This document shows positions 34,136-44,652 of a stretch of DNA of 64,000 nt, in pieces. The DNA lies in the NCBI GenBank assembly GCA_028871455.1, contig JAGWNF010000001.1, positions 1 through 64,000 of the forward strand. Reading direction: 5' to 3'. A program made the translations under genes and the position numbers. Position 1 is the first letter of the stretch. Each line of letters opens with the position of its first letter. This stretch comes from Alphaproteobacteria bacterium. GTDB taxonomy: Bacteria; Pseudomonadota; Alphaproteobacteria; ATCC43930; CGMCC-115725. The notes beneath the pieces are model-generated. The model did no database searches. It saw only the letters and a program-made list of their open reading frames with translations, and was not told the origin of the DNA.

Positions 34136-34314
34136 TCTTTCAGCGTCTCTCGTCGGCGGTTTCTCTGCAACGAAGCACGGCGCGTGCCAGAGCCGCCGAT
34201 CTATACGTTAGATAGGCAGCGTTTCGGCGAATCCGTACTGCCATGAGACTCATGGCTGCCATACGCCCGATCCGGAGGACTCGCCAAGTGGATTCAATGG
34301 GTTACGCCCGGGTT
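34136..34314. promoter_or_regulatory. mdh-sucA intergenic region with two small palindromes, no sucCD
   Basis: This 179-base gap sits where many alphaproteobacteria carry sucC and sucD. I find no remnant of either. Two short inverted repeats are visible: ATCTA (34199-34203) / TAGAT (34209-34213) and the perfect CCATGAGACTCATGG (34241-34255). They may be operators or parts of a sucA promoter; I could not assign clear -35/-10 boxes. Confidence 0.35.
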
Positions 34315-35385
<1,071 letters not shown>

Positions 35386-36546
35386 TTAACCCGAAGCTGC
35401 ACCGAGGTATTCCGCGCTCTGCATTTCATGCAGCCGCGACACGGTACGCTGGAATTCGAACGCGCCGTCGCCTACGGCGTAGAGCTGATCCGGTAGCGCG
35501 TCGGACGACATCACGACGCGGCCATGTGAATCGTAGAGCGTGTCGATGAAGGTATTGAAGCGCTTGGCCTCGTCGCGGCGGGACGGCCCCATGTGCGGCA
35601 CGCCGTCGATGACAAACGTGTGATAGCGGCGGCACAGCTCAAGATAATCGGCTGGCTCAAGCGCGCCGCCGCACAACTCGCGAAACGTGAACCACGCGAC
35701 GCCGTGTGCCGCCCGCGGCACATTGACCGAACGTCCAAGCACGGTGAGAGTCTGGCTGTGCGTGGATGCATTGTCTGTCAGTTCCATGAAGGCGCGCTCA
35801 AGCGCGCGGTAGGCGTTGTCATCGGCCGGTGTGAAATAGGTCTGGCGGCCGATGAACCGCGCCAGGCGATAATCGTGGCGGCCATCGAGGCGAACCACGT
35901 CGAGATTGTGCTCGATCAGGTCGATGAAGGGCAGGAAACGCTCGCGCTGCAAACCACCTTCGTAAAGCTCGCGCGGCGCGAGATTCGACGTCGCGACGAT
36001 GATCACGCCGAGGTCGAACAGCGCCTCGAACAGCCGTCCTAGAATCATCGCGTCGGCGATATCGGTAACACGCAATTCATCGAAGCACAGCAACACCGAT
36101 TGCTTGGCGAGTGCTTCGGCGACCGGTCGGATCGGATCGCCCTTCTCGGCGCGGCGAGCGTGAATCCGATCATGCACCTCGGCCATGAAGGCATAGAAGT
36201 GCGTGCGCCGCTTTGACGACAGCCCCACGGTATCAAAGAACATGTCCATCAGCATGGTCTTGCCGCGACCGACGGCACCGTAGATGTAGAGACCCTTGGG
36301 CGGCTCCGCGGCCATTCCCGGCAACCGCAGTTTCGCGCGCCAGCCGCGCCTACCACTCAAGGTCCGATCGTCCACTAGACTGCACCAGAGCGTCTGAATC
36401 TTTTCAGCCGCCCGTTCCTGTGCCGGGTCGGATAGCAGTTCACCGGCCGCCGCGCGCGCGCGATAGCGAGCGAGCGGACCTAGTGTTTCCGATATCGGCA
36501 GAGCGGCGGAGGGAGGGCGGGCGGAATCCATCGACGGCGCTGTCAT
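35386..36546 (-). CDS. zapE: Cell division protein ZapE (AFG1-like ATPase)
   Basis: The 386-residue AAA-type ATPase has P-loop YIYGAVGRGKTMLMDMFF (about 88-105), LLCFDELRVTDIADAMIL (Walker B) and the family's C-terminal FTFRELCGGALEPADYLELC. ZapE acts at the Z-ring in constriction; the mitochondrial relative AFG1 is linked to respiratory complexes. It lies between sdhB and mdh on the same strand, a frequent alphaproteobacterial placement. Confidence 0.93.
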   Translation of the reverse strand: MTAPSMDSARPPSAALPISETLGPLARYRARAAAGELLSDPAQERAAEKIQTLWCSLVDDRTLSGRRGWRAKLRLPGMAAEPPKGLYIYGAVGRGKTMLMDMFFDTVGLSSKRRTHFYAFMAEVHDRIHARRAEKGDPIRPVAEALAKQSVLLCFDELRVTDIADAMILGRLFEALFDLGVIIVATSNLAPRELYEGGLQRERFLPFIDLIEHNLDVVRLDGRHDYRLARFIGRQTYFTPADDNAYRALERAFMELTDNASTHSQTLTVLGRSVNVPRAAHGVAWFTFRELCGGALEPADYLELCRRYHTFVIDGVPHMGPSRRDEAKRFNTFIDTLYDSHGRVVMSSDALPDQLYAVGDGAFEFQRTVSRLHEMQSAEYLGAASG

Positions 36547-36624
36547 AGCGAAAATAATTCCGCCGTTACATAGTCGTCTGAGACGGCGCTAGACTTGGCA
36601 TGCCACAAACGAGCGGAGGCATCG

Positions 36625-36828
36625 GTGGATGAGGATCGGTTCAACATAGAGCTGCGGAAATTCCTGAAAATCGTTGGAGTCACGTCGCAGCGTGAGATCG
36701 AAAATGCGGTGCATGCGGCGATCACAACGGGAAAGCTCAAGTCATCGGGAAAGGTTGACGCCAAGATGAAACTACAGATTCCAGATATCGGCCTCGACCA
36801 CGTGATTCAAGGCACGATCGAATACTAG
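36625..36828 (+). CDS. Small DUF6494-type protein
   Basis: The 67-residue protein starts at GTG 36625, supported by GGAGG 5 bases upstream, and reads VDEDRFNIELRKFLKIVGVT then SQREIENAVHAAI and KMKLQIPDIGLDHVIQGTIEY. This head and tail match the DUF6494 family as I remember it: a short helical part and a beta-rich C-terminus, function unknown. It is the only plus-strand gene between the minus-strand sdhB and zapE and ends 11 bases from the sdhB stop. Confidence 0.7.
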   Translation: MDEDRFNIELRKFLKIVGVTSQREIENAVHAAITTGKLKSSGKVDAKMKLQIPDIGLDHVIQGTIEY

Positions 36829-36839
36829 CCGGGTGCGAC

Positions 36840-37619
36840 TCAGACCCGCACGACCAGCTTCTTCTTGATCTCGCCGATCGCCTGAGCCGGGTTGAGACTC
36901 TTGGGGCAGGTACGTGTGCAATTCATGATGGTGTGGCAGCGATAGACCTTGAACGCATCGTTGAATTGATCGAGCCGCTCTTCGGTCTTGGTGTCGCGGC
37001 TGTCGGCGAGCCAGCGGTAAGCCTGAAGCAGGACGGCAGGCCCTAGATACTTGTCGGGGTTCCACCAATAACTCGGGCACGCGGTCGAACAACAGAAACA
37101 CAGGATGCACTCCCACAGGCCGTCGAGTTTGGCACGCTCTTCGACGGATTGTGGCCGTTCGCTGTCAGTCGGCGGCGGCGTGTCGTTCTGCAGCCATGGC
37201 TTGATCGAGCGATATTGGTCGAAGATGGCGCCGATATCGGGCACCAGATCCTTGATCACTGGCAGATGCGGCAGAGGATAGATTTTGACGTCACTCTTCA
37301 CATCGTCAGTGTACTTGAGGCACGCCAAGGTGTTGGTGCCGTCGATGTTCATTGCGCATGAGCCGCAGACACCTTCGCGACAGGACCGCCGGAAGGTCAA
37401 TGTGGTGTCGATCTCGTTCTTGATCTTGATCAGCGCATCGAGAACCATCGGCGCACACTGATCGAGGTCGATGTCGTAGCTGTCGAGGCGCGGATTGCCG
37501 CCCACCTCGGGATCCCAGCGATAGATCCGGAACGTCTTCACCCGCCTGGCACCCTCGGGCGCCAGATGGTGACGACCCGCGACCACCTTTGAATTCTTGG
37601 GCAGAAAAAAATCGGCCAT
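36840..37619 (-). CDS. sdhB: Succinate dehydrogenase iron-sulfur subunit
   Basis: The 259-residue protein carries three FeS clusters between SdhA and the membrane anchor. Cys motifs are intact: [21 protein letters not shown] for the 2Fe-2[17 protein letters not shown] for the 4Fe-4S, and [17 protein letters not shown] for the 3Fe-4S. It follows sdhA by 10 bases in sdhCDAB. Confidence 0.97.
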   Translation of the reverse strand: MADFFLPKNSKVVAGRHHLAPEGARRVKTFRIYRWDPEVGGNPRLDSYDIDLDQCAPMVLDALIKIKNEIDTTLTFRRSCREGVCGSCAMNIDGTNTLACLKYTDDVKSDVKIYPLPHLPVIKDLVPDIGAIFDQYRSIKPWLQNDTPPPTDSERPQSVEERAKLDGLWECILCFCCSTACPSYWWNPDKYLGPAVLLQAYRWLADSRDTKTEERLDQFNDAFKVYRCHTIMNCTRTCPKSLNPAQAIGEIKKKLVVRV

Positions 37620-37629
37620 GGGTGGTTCC

Positions 37630-39417
37630 CTAGTAGACTCGTTCCTTGGGCGGGAAGGGCTGAACGTCGTTCGACAGCGTGAAGCTGTGCACCGGGCGAT
37701 AGCCGAGTTCGACTTCGCCGCCGCCGTTCATCCAGGCAAGCGTGTGCTTCATCCAGTTCTGGTCATCGCGCTTCGGAAAATCCTCGCGCGCATGAGCACC
37801 GCGGCTTTCCGTGCGGGCGCGCGCGCCGCGCAGCGCCACGGTCGCTTGTGCCATCAGGTTCTCCAGCTCAAGTGCCTCGACAAGATCGCTGTTCCAGATC
37901 ATTGAGCGGTCGCCGATGCCGATCTCGCGCGTCGACGACGCCACCGCATCGAGCCGGCGCACGCCCTCGTCGAGCAACTCGGCCGTCCGGAACACGGCGC
38001 AATGTTCCTGCATCACGCGCTGCATCGCGAGCCGGATCTCGCCGGTCTTGAGCTTACCCTTGGCGTGGCGCACGTGATCAAGCCGCGCCAGCGCCTTGTC
38101 GTCGGCCGATGGCGGCAGCGGCTTTTGTGCCGCACCGGGCCGGACGATCTCCTGTGCGCGCAGCGCAGCCGCGCGGCCGAAGACCACGAGATCGAGCAGC
38201 GAGTTGGTGCCGAGCCGGTTGGCGCCGTGCACGGAGACGCAGGCCGCTTCGCCGATAGCCATCAACCCCGGCGCAACCCGCTCGGTATCCTCCGACGTCG
38301 GCGCCAGCGCCTCACCGTGCAGATTGGTCGGAATACCCCCCATGTTGTAGTGCACGGTCGGCAGCACCGGGATCGGCTCGCGGGTCACGTCGACGCCGGC
38401 GAAAATCCTCGCGATATCAGCGATCCCCGGCAGACGGAGATGGATCACTGCCGGATCGAGATGCTCCAGATGAAGATGGATGAAGTCCTTCTTGGGTCCG
38501 CAGCCGCGACCTTCGCGGATCTCGATCGTCATGGCCCGGCTGACCACGTCGCGCGAGGCCAGATCCTTGGCATGTGGCGCGTAGCGTTCCATGAAGCGCT
38601 CACCCTCGGAATTGGTGAGATAGCCGCCCTCGCCGCGCACGCCCTCGGTGATGAGGCACCCGGCGCCATAGATGCCGGTGGGATGGAACTGGATGAATTC
38701 CATATCCTGAAGCGGCAGCTCGGCGCGCAGCACCATGGCGTTGCCGTCACCGGTGCAGATATGCGCGGAGGTGCAGGAGAAATACGCGCGGCCATAGCCG
38801 CCGGTCGCCATCACCACGAGCTGCGCGCGGAACCGATGGATCGAGCCATCTTCGAGGCACCAGGCGACGATTCCGCGACAGGTTTTGCCGTCCATGATCA
38901 GGTCGATCACGAAATATTCCACGAAGAACTCGGCCGCATGTTTCAGACACTGCTGATAGAGCGTATGCAGGATCGCGTGGCCGGTGCGATCGGCGGCCGA
39001 GGCCGAGCGATGCGCCGGATCCTTGCCGAACTGGACGGTGTGACCGCCGAAAGGTCGCTGGTAGATCTTGCCTTCGGCGGTGCGTGAGAAAGGCACGCCC
39101 ATGTGCTCAAGCTCGATGACCGCCGGAACCGCCTCGCGACACATGTACTCGATAGCGTCCTGGTCGCCGAGCCAATCACCGCCTTTGACGGTGTCGTACA
39201 TGTGCCAACGCCAGTCGTCCTCGCCCATGTTGCCGAGTGCCGCGCCGATGCCGCCTTGAGCCGACACTGTATGGCTGCGTGTCGGATAAACCTTGCTGAT
39301 GCATGCGGTTTTCAAGCCGGCGGCGCTCATGCCGAGCGTCGCACGCAGGCCGGCGCCGCCGGCACCGACGACGACCACGTCATAGACGTGCTCCGTGACC
39401 GGATACGCCGCCGACAT
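37630..39417 (-). CDS. sdhA: Succinate dehydrogenase flavoprotein subunit
   Basis: The 595-residue subunit oxidises succinate on covalently bound FAD. The Rossmann motif [18 protein letters not shown] and the FAD-attachment His in [14 protein letters not shown] are present, as is the substrate-site sequence [14 protein letters not shown]. Start at 39417 ([13 protein letters not shown]) matches homologues; a 21-residue upstream extension would overlap sdhD. Two bases separate it from sdhD. Confidence 0.97.
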   Translation of the reverse strand: MSAAYPVTEHVYDVVVVGAGGAGLRATLGMSAAGLKTACISKVYPTRSHTVSAQGGIGAALGNMGEDDWRWHMYDTVKGGDWLGDQDAIEYMCREAVPAVIELEHMGVPFSRTAEGKIYQRPFGGHTVQFGKDPAHRSASAADRTGHAILHTLYQQCLKHAAEFFVEYFVIDLIMDGKTCRGIVAWCLEDGSIHRFRAQLVVMATGGYGRAYFSCTSAHICTGDGNAMVLRAELPLQDMEFIQFHPTGIYGAGCLITEGVRGEGGYLTNSEGERFMERYAPHAKDLASRDVVSRAMTIEIREGRGCGPKKDFIHLHLEHLDPAVIHLRLPGIADIARIFAGVDVTREPIPVLPTVHYNMGGIPTNLHGEALAPTSEDTERVAPGLMAIGEAACVSVHGANRLGTNSLLDLVVFGRAAALRAQEIVRPGAAQKPLPPSADDKALARLDHVRHAKGKLKTGEIRLAMQRVMQEHCAVFRTAELLDEGVRRLDAVASSTREIGIGDRSMIWNSDLVEALELENLMAQATVALRGARARTESRGAHAREDFPKRDDQNWMKHTLAWMNGGGEVELGYRPVHSFTLSNDVQPFPPKERVY

Positions 39418-39419
39418 GA

Positions 39420-39773
39420 TCAGAGACCGAAGGCGAGCGTCACGATCGCGGCCAAGGCGATCAGCGCCAACGCCCAGCACGCGATACGGTTCGCGGCCAA
39501 CGCCGCCGCAAGCCGCGCCGGCGTCTGCACGTAGTCCTCAAGCACAACGCGAACGCCGAGCGCGAGATGGAAGAATGCCAACGCCACCAAGGCAGCAGCA
39601 ACCACTGCCGGAACCGGCTGTCCGAGCCACGTCCGGATCTGCGCACGATCCTCACCAAGATGGGCGAAGATGGCTTCGATCAGCCAGAGCATCAGCGCAA
39701 TCAGTGCGAGCGCGCTGATACGCTGTGCACACCAATGGCGAATCGCGCCGGTGCCGGTCACAGCGCGCTCCAT
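39420..39773 (-). CDS. sdhD: Succinate dehydrogenase membrane anchor subunit
   Basis: The 117-residue protein has three predicted membrane helices ([54 protein letters not shown]). The His in [17 protein letters not shown] is in the position of the heme/quinone-region ligand. ATG at 39773 overlaps the sdhC stop region by 16 bases. Confidence 0.9.
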   Translation of the reverse strand: MERAVTGTGAIRHWCAQRISALALIALMLWLIEAIFAHLGEDRAQIRTWLGQPVPAVVAAALVALAFFHLALGVRVVLEDYVQTPARLAAALAANRIACWALALIALAAIVTLAFGL

Positions 39774-40153
39774 ACATAGAGGCCGCCGCCGAACGCGAAC
39801 ACCGTCAGCAGCACGCTGAATGCGACAACGGTCCAGCCAGTGCGATAGGTCGAGCGCAGGTCGAAGCCGATGCCGATATCCCACAGCAGATGACGCACGC
39901 CGTTGAGCAAGTGGTAGAATAGCGAGAACGTCCAGCCGAACAGGAACAGTTTGCCGAGCCACGAGTCCCAGAAGGCCTGCGCAGCGCTGAAGCACGCGCC
40001 GCTCCACGCCGCACCAGACAACCACCACACGAAAAAGATCGTACCGATGCCGAGGGCCACGCCGGTGCCGCGATGCGTGATCGACAGGACCGAAGTCAGT
40101 TGCGGCCGGTAGATCTGCAAGTGGGGTGAAAGCGGCCGCTCGGCGGGACTCAT
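39758..40153 (-). CDS. sdhC: Succinate dehydrogenase cytochrome b556 subunit
   Basis: The 131-residue anchor begins RPLSPHLQIYRPQLTSVLSI followed by the HRGTGVAL signature, and its heme-ligand His is in LLNGVRHLLWDIG. Three membrane segments. First gene of sdhCDAB, behind a good promoter at 40196-40224. Confidence 0.95.
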   Translation of the reverse strand: MSPAERPLSPHLQIYRPQLTSVLSITHRGTGVALGIGTIFFVWWLSGAAWSGACFSAAQAFWDSWLGKLFLFGWTFSLFYHLLNGVRHLLWDIGIGFDLRSTYRTGWTVVAFSVLLTVFAFGGGLYVWSAL

Positions 40154-40172
40154 GGGCGAGAAACCTTGCGCT

Positions 40173-40224
40173 TTCGCACGTGCGAAGAGGGATTTGGTTT
40201 AGCCCTCCCCCTCACTGCCGTCAA
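40173..40224 (-). promoter_or_regulatory. sdhC: sdhCDAB promoter and downstream 14-bp palindrome
   Basis: On the minus strand TTGACG (40219-40224) and TAAACC (40196-40201) are spaced by 17 bases. About 4-17 bases after the predicted start site lies the perfect palindrome TTCGCACGTGCGAA (40173-40186), 19 bases before the ATG. The palindrome could be an operator for a dimeric regulator or a 5' mRNA stem. Confidence 0.55.
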
Positions 40225-40275
40225 CGCCAGCCGACACACATCATGCCCGCGGCATGCGAATACGACCCACTCGCC

Positions 40276-41145
40276 TCAGTGATCTGTTTGTGGCATGCCA
40301 ACGGCCGCTGCCAACGCCAAAATGCGCTTCGCGTCGGCGACGTGAAGCCGTTCGATCAAATGACCGTCCAGCACTGCAACGCCTTTGCCTTGCGCTTTGG
40401 CGTCTTCGAAGGCGGCAATGATGCGCCGTGCCCGGGCCACGGCCGCGTCATCCGGCGCAAAGATACGATTGGCCACCGCAATGGTGCTGGGGTGGATCAG
40501 CGTCTTGCCGTCGAAGCCGAGCATGCGTCCCTGGCGGCAAGACCGTTCAAATCCCGACGTGTCAGCGATGTCGAAGTGAACGCCGTCGAGCACGGCCAGA
40601 CCGTAGGCCCGCGCCGCGAGAACGCAGAGGCCGAGCGCCGTCACTATCGGCTCGCGCAGCGGCGTTTCTTCGGCGTGCAGTTCCTTCGATAGATCGGCGG
40701 TACCCATGACAAACGCCTGCAATCGCAGCGTGGCGCTAGTGATCGCTTCCGCATGGAGCACGGCGCGCGCCGTTTCGATCATGCACCAAATGCCGAGGTC
40801 GAGCGGCGCGCCGGCGGAGATCAGGATCGCCTCCGCCTTGCGCGGCTCGGCTTCGCTTTCGACCTTCGGCAGCAGAACAGCGTCGAGCTTCATCCGCGCT
40901 GCCGCCCGAAGATCCTCCTCGGCCCATTCAGTGTCGAGTGCGTTGATCCGCAGGATCAATTCGCGCCGGCCGTAGCCGCCCCGCGCGATCGCCGCCGCGA
41001 TCGCCGCGCGCGCTTGGCTCTTGGCCTCGGACGCGATGGAATCCTCAAGATCGAAGATGAGCGCATCGGCATCAAGGCCTCGCGCCTTCTCCATCGCCCG
41101 ATCATTGGAACCCGGCACGAACAGAACGCTGCGTCGCGGATGCAT
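40276..41145 (-). CDS. HpcH/HpaI aldolase family CoA-ester lyase (CitE-like)
   Basis: The 289-residue TIM-barrel enzyme starts MHPRRSVLFVPGSNDRAMEK, with the metal-binding DALIFDLEDSIASEAK, ILRINALDTEW and LIHPSTIAVANRIFAPDD. This is the citrate lyase beta / malyl-CoA lyase / (S)-citramalyl-CoA lyase group. The exact substrate is uncertain. No citrate lyase alpha or gamma genes are present, so citrate lyase itself is unlikely. It follows asd by 3 bases and precedes sdhC. Confidence 0.85.
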   Translation of the reverse strand: MHPRRSVLFVPGSNDRAMEKARGLDADALIFDLEDSIASEAKSQARAAIAAAIARGGYGRRELILRINALDTEWAEEDLRAAARMKLDAVLLPKVESEAEPRKAEAILISAGAPLDLGIWCMIETARAVLHAEAITSATLRLQAFVMGTADLSKELHAEETPLREPIVTALGLCVLAARAYGLAVLDGVHFDIADTSGFERSCRQGRMLGFDGKTLIHPSTIAVANRIFAPDDAAVARARRIIAAFEDAKAQGKGVAVLDGHLIERLHVADAKRILALAAAVGMPQTDH

Positions 41146-41148
41146 CCG

Positions 41149-42198
41149 CTAGCCAGCGCGAGCCGGTTCTTTCGCCGCTGGCTTCTTCAGGTGATCGCGT
41201 ACCAATAGCTCGGCGATCTGCACCGCGTTGAGCGCCGCGCCCTTGCGCAGATTGTCGCTAACGACCCAGAGATTAAGACCATGAAGCACCGTGGGGTCGC
41301 GGCGAATGCGGCTGACATAGACCGCGTCCTCGCCGGCCGCTTCGACCGGTGTGACGTAGCCCTCGTCGGCGCGATGATCGACCACAATGACACCCGGCAT
41401 GCGCTTGAGGGCCTCACGCGCGGTGTCCTCGTCGATTGGGCTCTCGAATTCGATGTTTACCGCCTCGGCGTGACCGATGAAGACCGGAACGCGCACGCAA
41501 GTCGCCGTCACGGCAATATCCGGATCGAGAATCTTCCGAGTCTCGACGTCCATCTTCCACTCTTCCTTGGTCACGCCGCCATCGCGGAAGACATCGATAT
41601 GCGGAATGACGTTGAATGCGATCTGCTTGGTAAAGCACTCGCGCTTGATCGGATCGTTGACGTAGACCGAACGCGTCTGGGAGAACAGCTCGTCCATCGC
41701 GTCGCGGCCTGCGCCCGATACCGATTGGTAGGTTGCAACGACGACGCGCTTGATCCGCGCGAGATCGTGCAACGGCTTCAGCGCCACCACCATTTGAATC
41801 GTCGAGCAATTCGGATTGGCGATGATGTTGCGCTTCTTGTATTGCGCCAGCGCCTCCGGATTGACCTCGGGCACGACGAGCGGCACGTCCTTGTCCACGC
41901 GGAACTGCGAGGTGTTGTCGACGACGACGCACCCCGCTTTGCCGGCGCGCGGCGCGTGGACAGCCGAGACCTTGGCCCCCGGCGAGAACAAGCCGATATC
42001 GACACCTGTGAAGTCGAAGCTGTCGAGGCTCTCGACCTTAAGCACCTTGTTCTCGCCATACGAGACTTCGGCACCGATCGAGCGTGTCGACGCGACGGCA
42101 TGGACCTTGTCGGCTGGAAAATTACGTTCAGCGAGGATGCTCAGCATCTCGCGGCCGACATTGCCAGTGGCGCCGACTACCGCGACCCGATAACCCAT
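41149..42198 (-). CDS. asd: Aspartate-semialdehyde dehydrogenase
   Basis: The 349-residue NADP enzyme of the Lys/Thr/Met/diaminopimelate pathway starts MGYRVAVVGATGNVGREML. The catalytic Cys is in IANPNCSTIQMVVALKPLHD, with YQSVSGAGRDAMDEL and a C-terminal GLNLWVVSDNLRKGAALNAVQ. AGGAG lies 7 bases before the ATG. It is divergent from panB and may share a transcript with the CitE-like gene 3 bases downstream. Confidence 0.96.
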   Translation of the reverse strand: MGYRVAVVGATGNVGREMLSILAERNFPADKVHAVASTRSIGAEVSYGENKVLKVESLDSFDFTGVDIGLFSPGAKVSAVHAPRAGKAGCVVVDNTSQFRVDKDVPLVVPEVNPEALAQYKKRNIIANPNCSTIQMVVALKPLHDLARIKRVVVATYQSVSGAGRDAMDELFSQTRSVYVNDPIKRECFTKQIAFNVIPHIDVFRDGGVTKEEWKMDVETRKILDPDIAVTATCVRVPVFIGHAEAVNIEFESPIDEDTAREALKRMPGVIVVDHRADEGYVTPVEAAGEDAVYVSRIRRDPTVLHGLNLWVVSDNLRKGAALNAVQIAELLVRDHLKKPAAKEPARAG

Positions 42199-42290
42199 TG
42201 GAAGCTCCTGCGGAAACTGCGGTTGACTTAAGCCGCTTTACGGCCGCTGACAAGCCCGGCAATACCCGGCCCGGCCGGTTAAAACGACAG

Positions 42291-42320
42291 CTGCCCAAAT
42301 TTGTTGCAGTGCGGTATAAT
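42291..42320 (+). promoter_or_regulatory. panB: panB promoter with consensus -10
   Basis: TATAAT at 42315-42320 is a perfect -10 box; CTGCCC at 42291-42296, 18 bases upstream, is a weak -35. The predicted start site is about 22 bases before the ATG at 42349. On the opposite strand TTGTCA followed 17 bases later by TAAGTC may serve asd. Confidence 0.5.
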
Positions 42321-42348
42321 TGCCCGGTCCAGCGTGGAGTTCGTCGGT

Positions 42349-43212
42349 ATGAGCGTGGTGGCTCCGGACAGCAAAAAGCGTACGCCGGCCGAGCTTGCTC
42401 GGCGCAAGGGCAGTGAGCCGATCGTTGCCCTGACCGCCTACAGCACGCCGATGGCGCGCGTGCTCGATCCGATCGCCGATCTGCTGTTGGTCGGCGACTC
42501 GCTCGGCATGGTGGTCTACGGCTTCGACAGCACACTGCCAGTTACGCTCGATGTGATGATCGCCCATGGCGCCGCGGCGGTGCGTGGTGCTTCACGTGCC
42601 TGCGTCATCGTCGACATGCCGTTCGGCAGCTATCAAGAAAGCCCGGCGCAGGCATTCAAGAATGCGGCCCGCATCATGGCGGAAACCGGTTGCGCCGGAA
42701 TCAAGCTCGAGGGCGGCGAGGCCATGGCCGATACGGTGCGGTTCCTGGTCTTGCGCGGTATTCCTGTCCTGGGTCACATCGGTCTGCAACCGCAATCGGT
42801 CAACGTGACCGGCGGCTTTCGCGCCCAGGGCCGCAACGAGGCCGAGGCCGACCGCGTCATGGCCGATGCCCGTGCGGTCGCCAAAGCCGGCGCCTTCGCC
42901 ATCGTCATCGAAGGCACCAACGAGCCTGTCGCGCGTCGCGTTACCGAGGCGATCCCGGTGCCAACCATCGGCATCGGCGCCTCGCCCGCCTGCGACGGCC
43001 AAATCCTCGTCACCGAAGATCTGCTCGGCCTGTCGGACGGCCACAAGCCGCGCTTCGTCAAGCGTTATGCCGAGCTCAACGCGGCGATCGCCGCAGCGGC
43101 GACCGCCTATGCCGACGAGGTTCGGAACCGAACGTTCCCCGGCCCCGAGCATTGCTATGGGCCGACGACGATTGACCGCAGCCAGAAGCCGGCGGCTTCG
43201 AACCGGCGCTAG
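42349..43212 (+). CDS. panB: 3-methyl-2-oxobutanoate hydroxymethyltransferase
   Basis: The 287-residue enzyme makes ketopantoate for pantothenate/CoA synthesis. Motifs: [25 protein letters not shown] with the metal-binding Asp, [23 protein letters not shown], and [18 protein letters not shown] prefer ATG 42349 ([13 protein letters not shown]) because an upstream start at 42301 falls within the promoter. panC is not adjacent. It ends 7 bases from a converging lipoprotein gene. Confidence 0.95.
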   Translation: MSVVAPDSKKRTPAELARRKGSEPIVALTAYSTPMARVLDPIADLLLVGDSLGMVVYGFDSTLPVTLDVMIAHGAAAVRGASRACVIVDMPFGSYQESPAQAFKNAARIMAETGCAGIKLEGGEAMADTVRFLVLRGIPVLGHIGLQPQSVNVTGGFRAQGRNEAEADRVMADARAVAKAGAFAIVIEGTNEPVARRVTEAIPVPTIGIGASPACDGQILVTEDLLGLSDGHKPRFVKRYAELNAAIAAAATAYADEVRNRTFPGPEHCYGPTTIDRSQKPAASNRR

Positions 43213-43218
43213 CGTCGA

Positions 43219-43527
43219 TCAGCTACCGGGCGCGTAGCCCTTGGCGATCATGCACTGCGATACGATGTCGGACGATTGCGCTTGATCGCGTGCCTGGTAG
43301 GTCTGCTGCACCGTGAACAAGGCACCGGTATCCTGCCAGTCCTTGCCGCGCGCCGCCAGAATATCCTGATCGATCCGTGCATCCCGCTGCATCGCGGCAG
43401 CGGCAAGGTGATTGCACTCTGACAGGTCCTTGGTGACCATCTCCGGCGTTGCGCCATCCTTGATCCACGGTTTGCTGGCGCAGCCGAACAGCAAGAGGAC
43501 GACCGCGAGACCAACGATTCGTTTCAT
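43219..43527 (-). CDS. Small lipoprotein of unknown function
   Basis: The 102-residue precursor has a signal peptide MKRIVGLAVVLLLFGCASK with lipobox LFGC (lipidated Cys about residue 16). The mature part has a Cys (SECNHLAAAAMQRD) and another near the C-terminus (IVSQCMIAKGYAPGS); the C-terminal CMxxKGY motif is shared by many small Gram-negative envelope lipoproteins. The two Cys could pair. It lies 38 bases after the pirin gene and may be the last member of that transcript. Confidence 0.65.
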   Translation of the reverse strand: MKRIVGLAVVLLLFGCASKPWIKDGATPEMVTKDLSECNHLAAAAMQRDARIDQDILAARGKDWQDTGALFTVQQTYQARDQAQSSDIVSQCMIAKGYAPGS

Positions 43528-43565
43528 GCGTACGTCTTCCTCCGGCAAGCGCCGGAATCCTACCC

Positions 43566-44411
43566 TCAAAACCGCCCGGATTGATAGTCGGCAATCGCTT
43601 GGCGAATCTCGACGGGCGTGTTCATGACGAATGGACCGTAGCGTGCGATCGGCTCATGGAGCGGTTTGCCGCCCGCAAGCAGCGCGCGGCCCGGACCGCC
43701 ACCCAACCGGACTGCCTCGCCGGCACCGAGCACCGCGACATGTCCACGCGCAACCGGCGTCGCCGGCTCGCCGATCGCGGCTTCACCGTCGAACACATAA
43801 GCGAAAACGTTATGTGCCACCGGCACCGGAATCGAGATTTCGGCAGCGCCGGAAAGTGCGATGTCGAGCAGTAGCGGCTCGGTGACGATGTCAGCGACCG
43901 GCCCCGTGGCACCGCCGAACGCGCCAGCCAGCACGCGAACCTTGGCACCGCCAGCGACCGCAACCTCCGGTATGCGGCCGGGCTCGATGTCCTGGTAGCG
44001 CGGTGCCATCATCTTGTGGCGTGCCAGCAGGTTGACCCAAAGCTGAAAGCCCCACATCAGACCGTCTTGCTGCTCGGGCATCTCGGAATGGACGATGCCG
44101 CGGCCAGCAGTCATCCATTGCACGCTGCCCGGTATGAGCAGACCGCTGTTTCCTTTGTTGTCGCCATGACGCATGCGCCCGGCAAGCACATAGGTCACAG
44201 TCTCAAAACCGCGATGCGGATGCTCGGGGAAGCCGCCAACATAATCGGCACCGTCATCGGAACGGATTTCATCGAGCAGCAGGAAAGGATCGAGAGAATC
44301 GAGCAGCGGACCGCCGATGACGCGCGTGAGTTTGACACCAGCACCGTCATTGGCCGGAATCCCGCGGACTACCTTGGCGACGGGCCGGGTCGTCGTTACC
44401 GGATCATGCAT
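43566..44411 (-). CDS. Pirin family protein
   Basis: The 281-residue bicupin has the pirin metal site in FPEHPHRGFETVTYVLAGRM (His-x-His and a later His) and the downstream Glu/His of HSEMPEQQDG. Bacterial pirins include quercetin dioxygenases and enzyme regulators; the physiological role here is unknown. Start at 44411 (MHDPVTTTRP). The upstream frame overlapping the DUF1289 gene is not used by homologues. It lies 70 bases after that gene. Confidence 0.9.
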   Translation of the reverse strand: MHDPVTTTRPVAKVVRGIPANDGAGVKLTRVIGGPLLDSLDPFLLLDEIRSDDGADYVGGFPEHPHRGFETVTYVLAGRMRHGDNKGNSGLLIPGSVQWMTAGRGIVHSEMPEQQDGLMWGFQLWVNLLARHKMMAPRYQDIEPGRIPEVAVAGGAKVRVLAGAFGGATGPVADIVTEPLLLDIALSGAAEISIPVPVAHNVFAYVFDGEAAIGEPATPVARGHVAVLGAGEAVRLGGGPGRALLAGGKPLHEPIARYGPFVMNTPVEIRQAIADYQSGRF

Positions 44412-44481
44412 CGGAACGCTCTCTTGCCTACTCCATATAGGCGCACCGCGCCCATATTGCGAACGCGGGGGCGCGTGGCTG

Positions 44482-44652
44482 TCATCGGCTCCGCCGGGAA
44501 GCCGCGGTTTCCAGCACGCGACGCCGCCCCGCGTCGTCGAGAGTAGGCCAAGCCGCGATTTCGGCGAGCGTTCGGCCGCAACCGCGGCACAGCCCGGTCT
44601 GTGGATCGACGACACATACGCGAACGCAGGGGGAGGCGACGGCGTCGTTCAC
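44482..44652 (-). CDS. DUF1289 family small cysteine protein
   Basis: The 56-residue protein starts at GTG and reads VNDAVASPCVRVCVVDPQTG followed by LCRGCGRTLAEIAAW. The four-Cys pattern CxxxC and CxxC followed by RTxxEIxxW is the DUF1289 signature and probably binds zinc or an FeS cluster. The GTG overlaps the stop of the DUF4340 gene (GTGA), so the two should be translationally coupled. Function unknown. Confidence 0.85.
   Translation of the reverse strand: MNDAVASPCVRVCVVDPQTGLCRGCGRTLAEIAAWPTLDDAGRRRVLETAASRRSR

Noticed and set aside
34136-34314. Possible remnant of sucC or sucD
   Set aside because: Neither strand translates to any recognisable succinyl-CoA synthetase motif.
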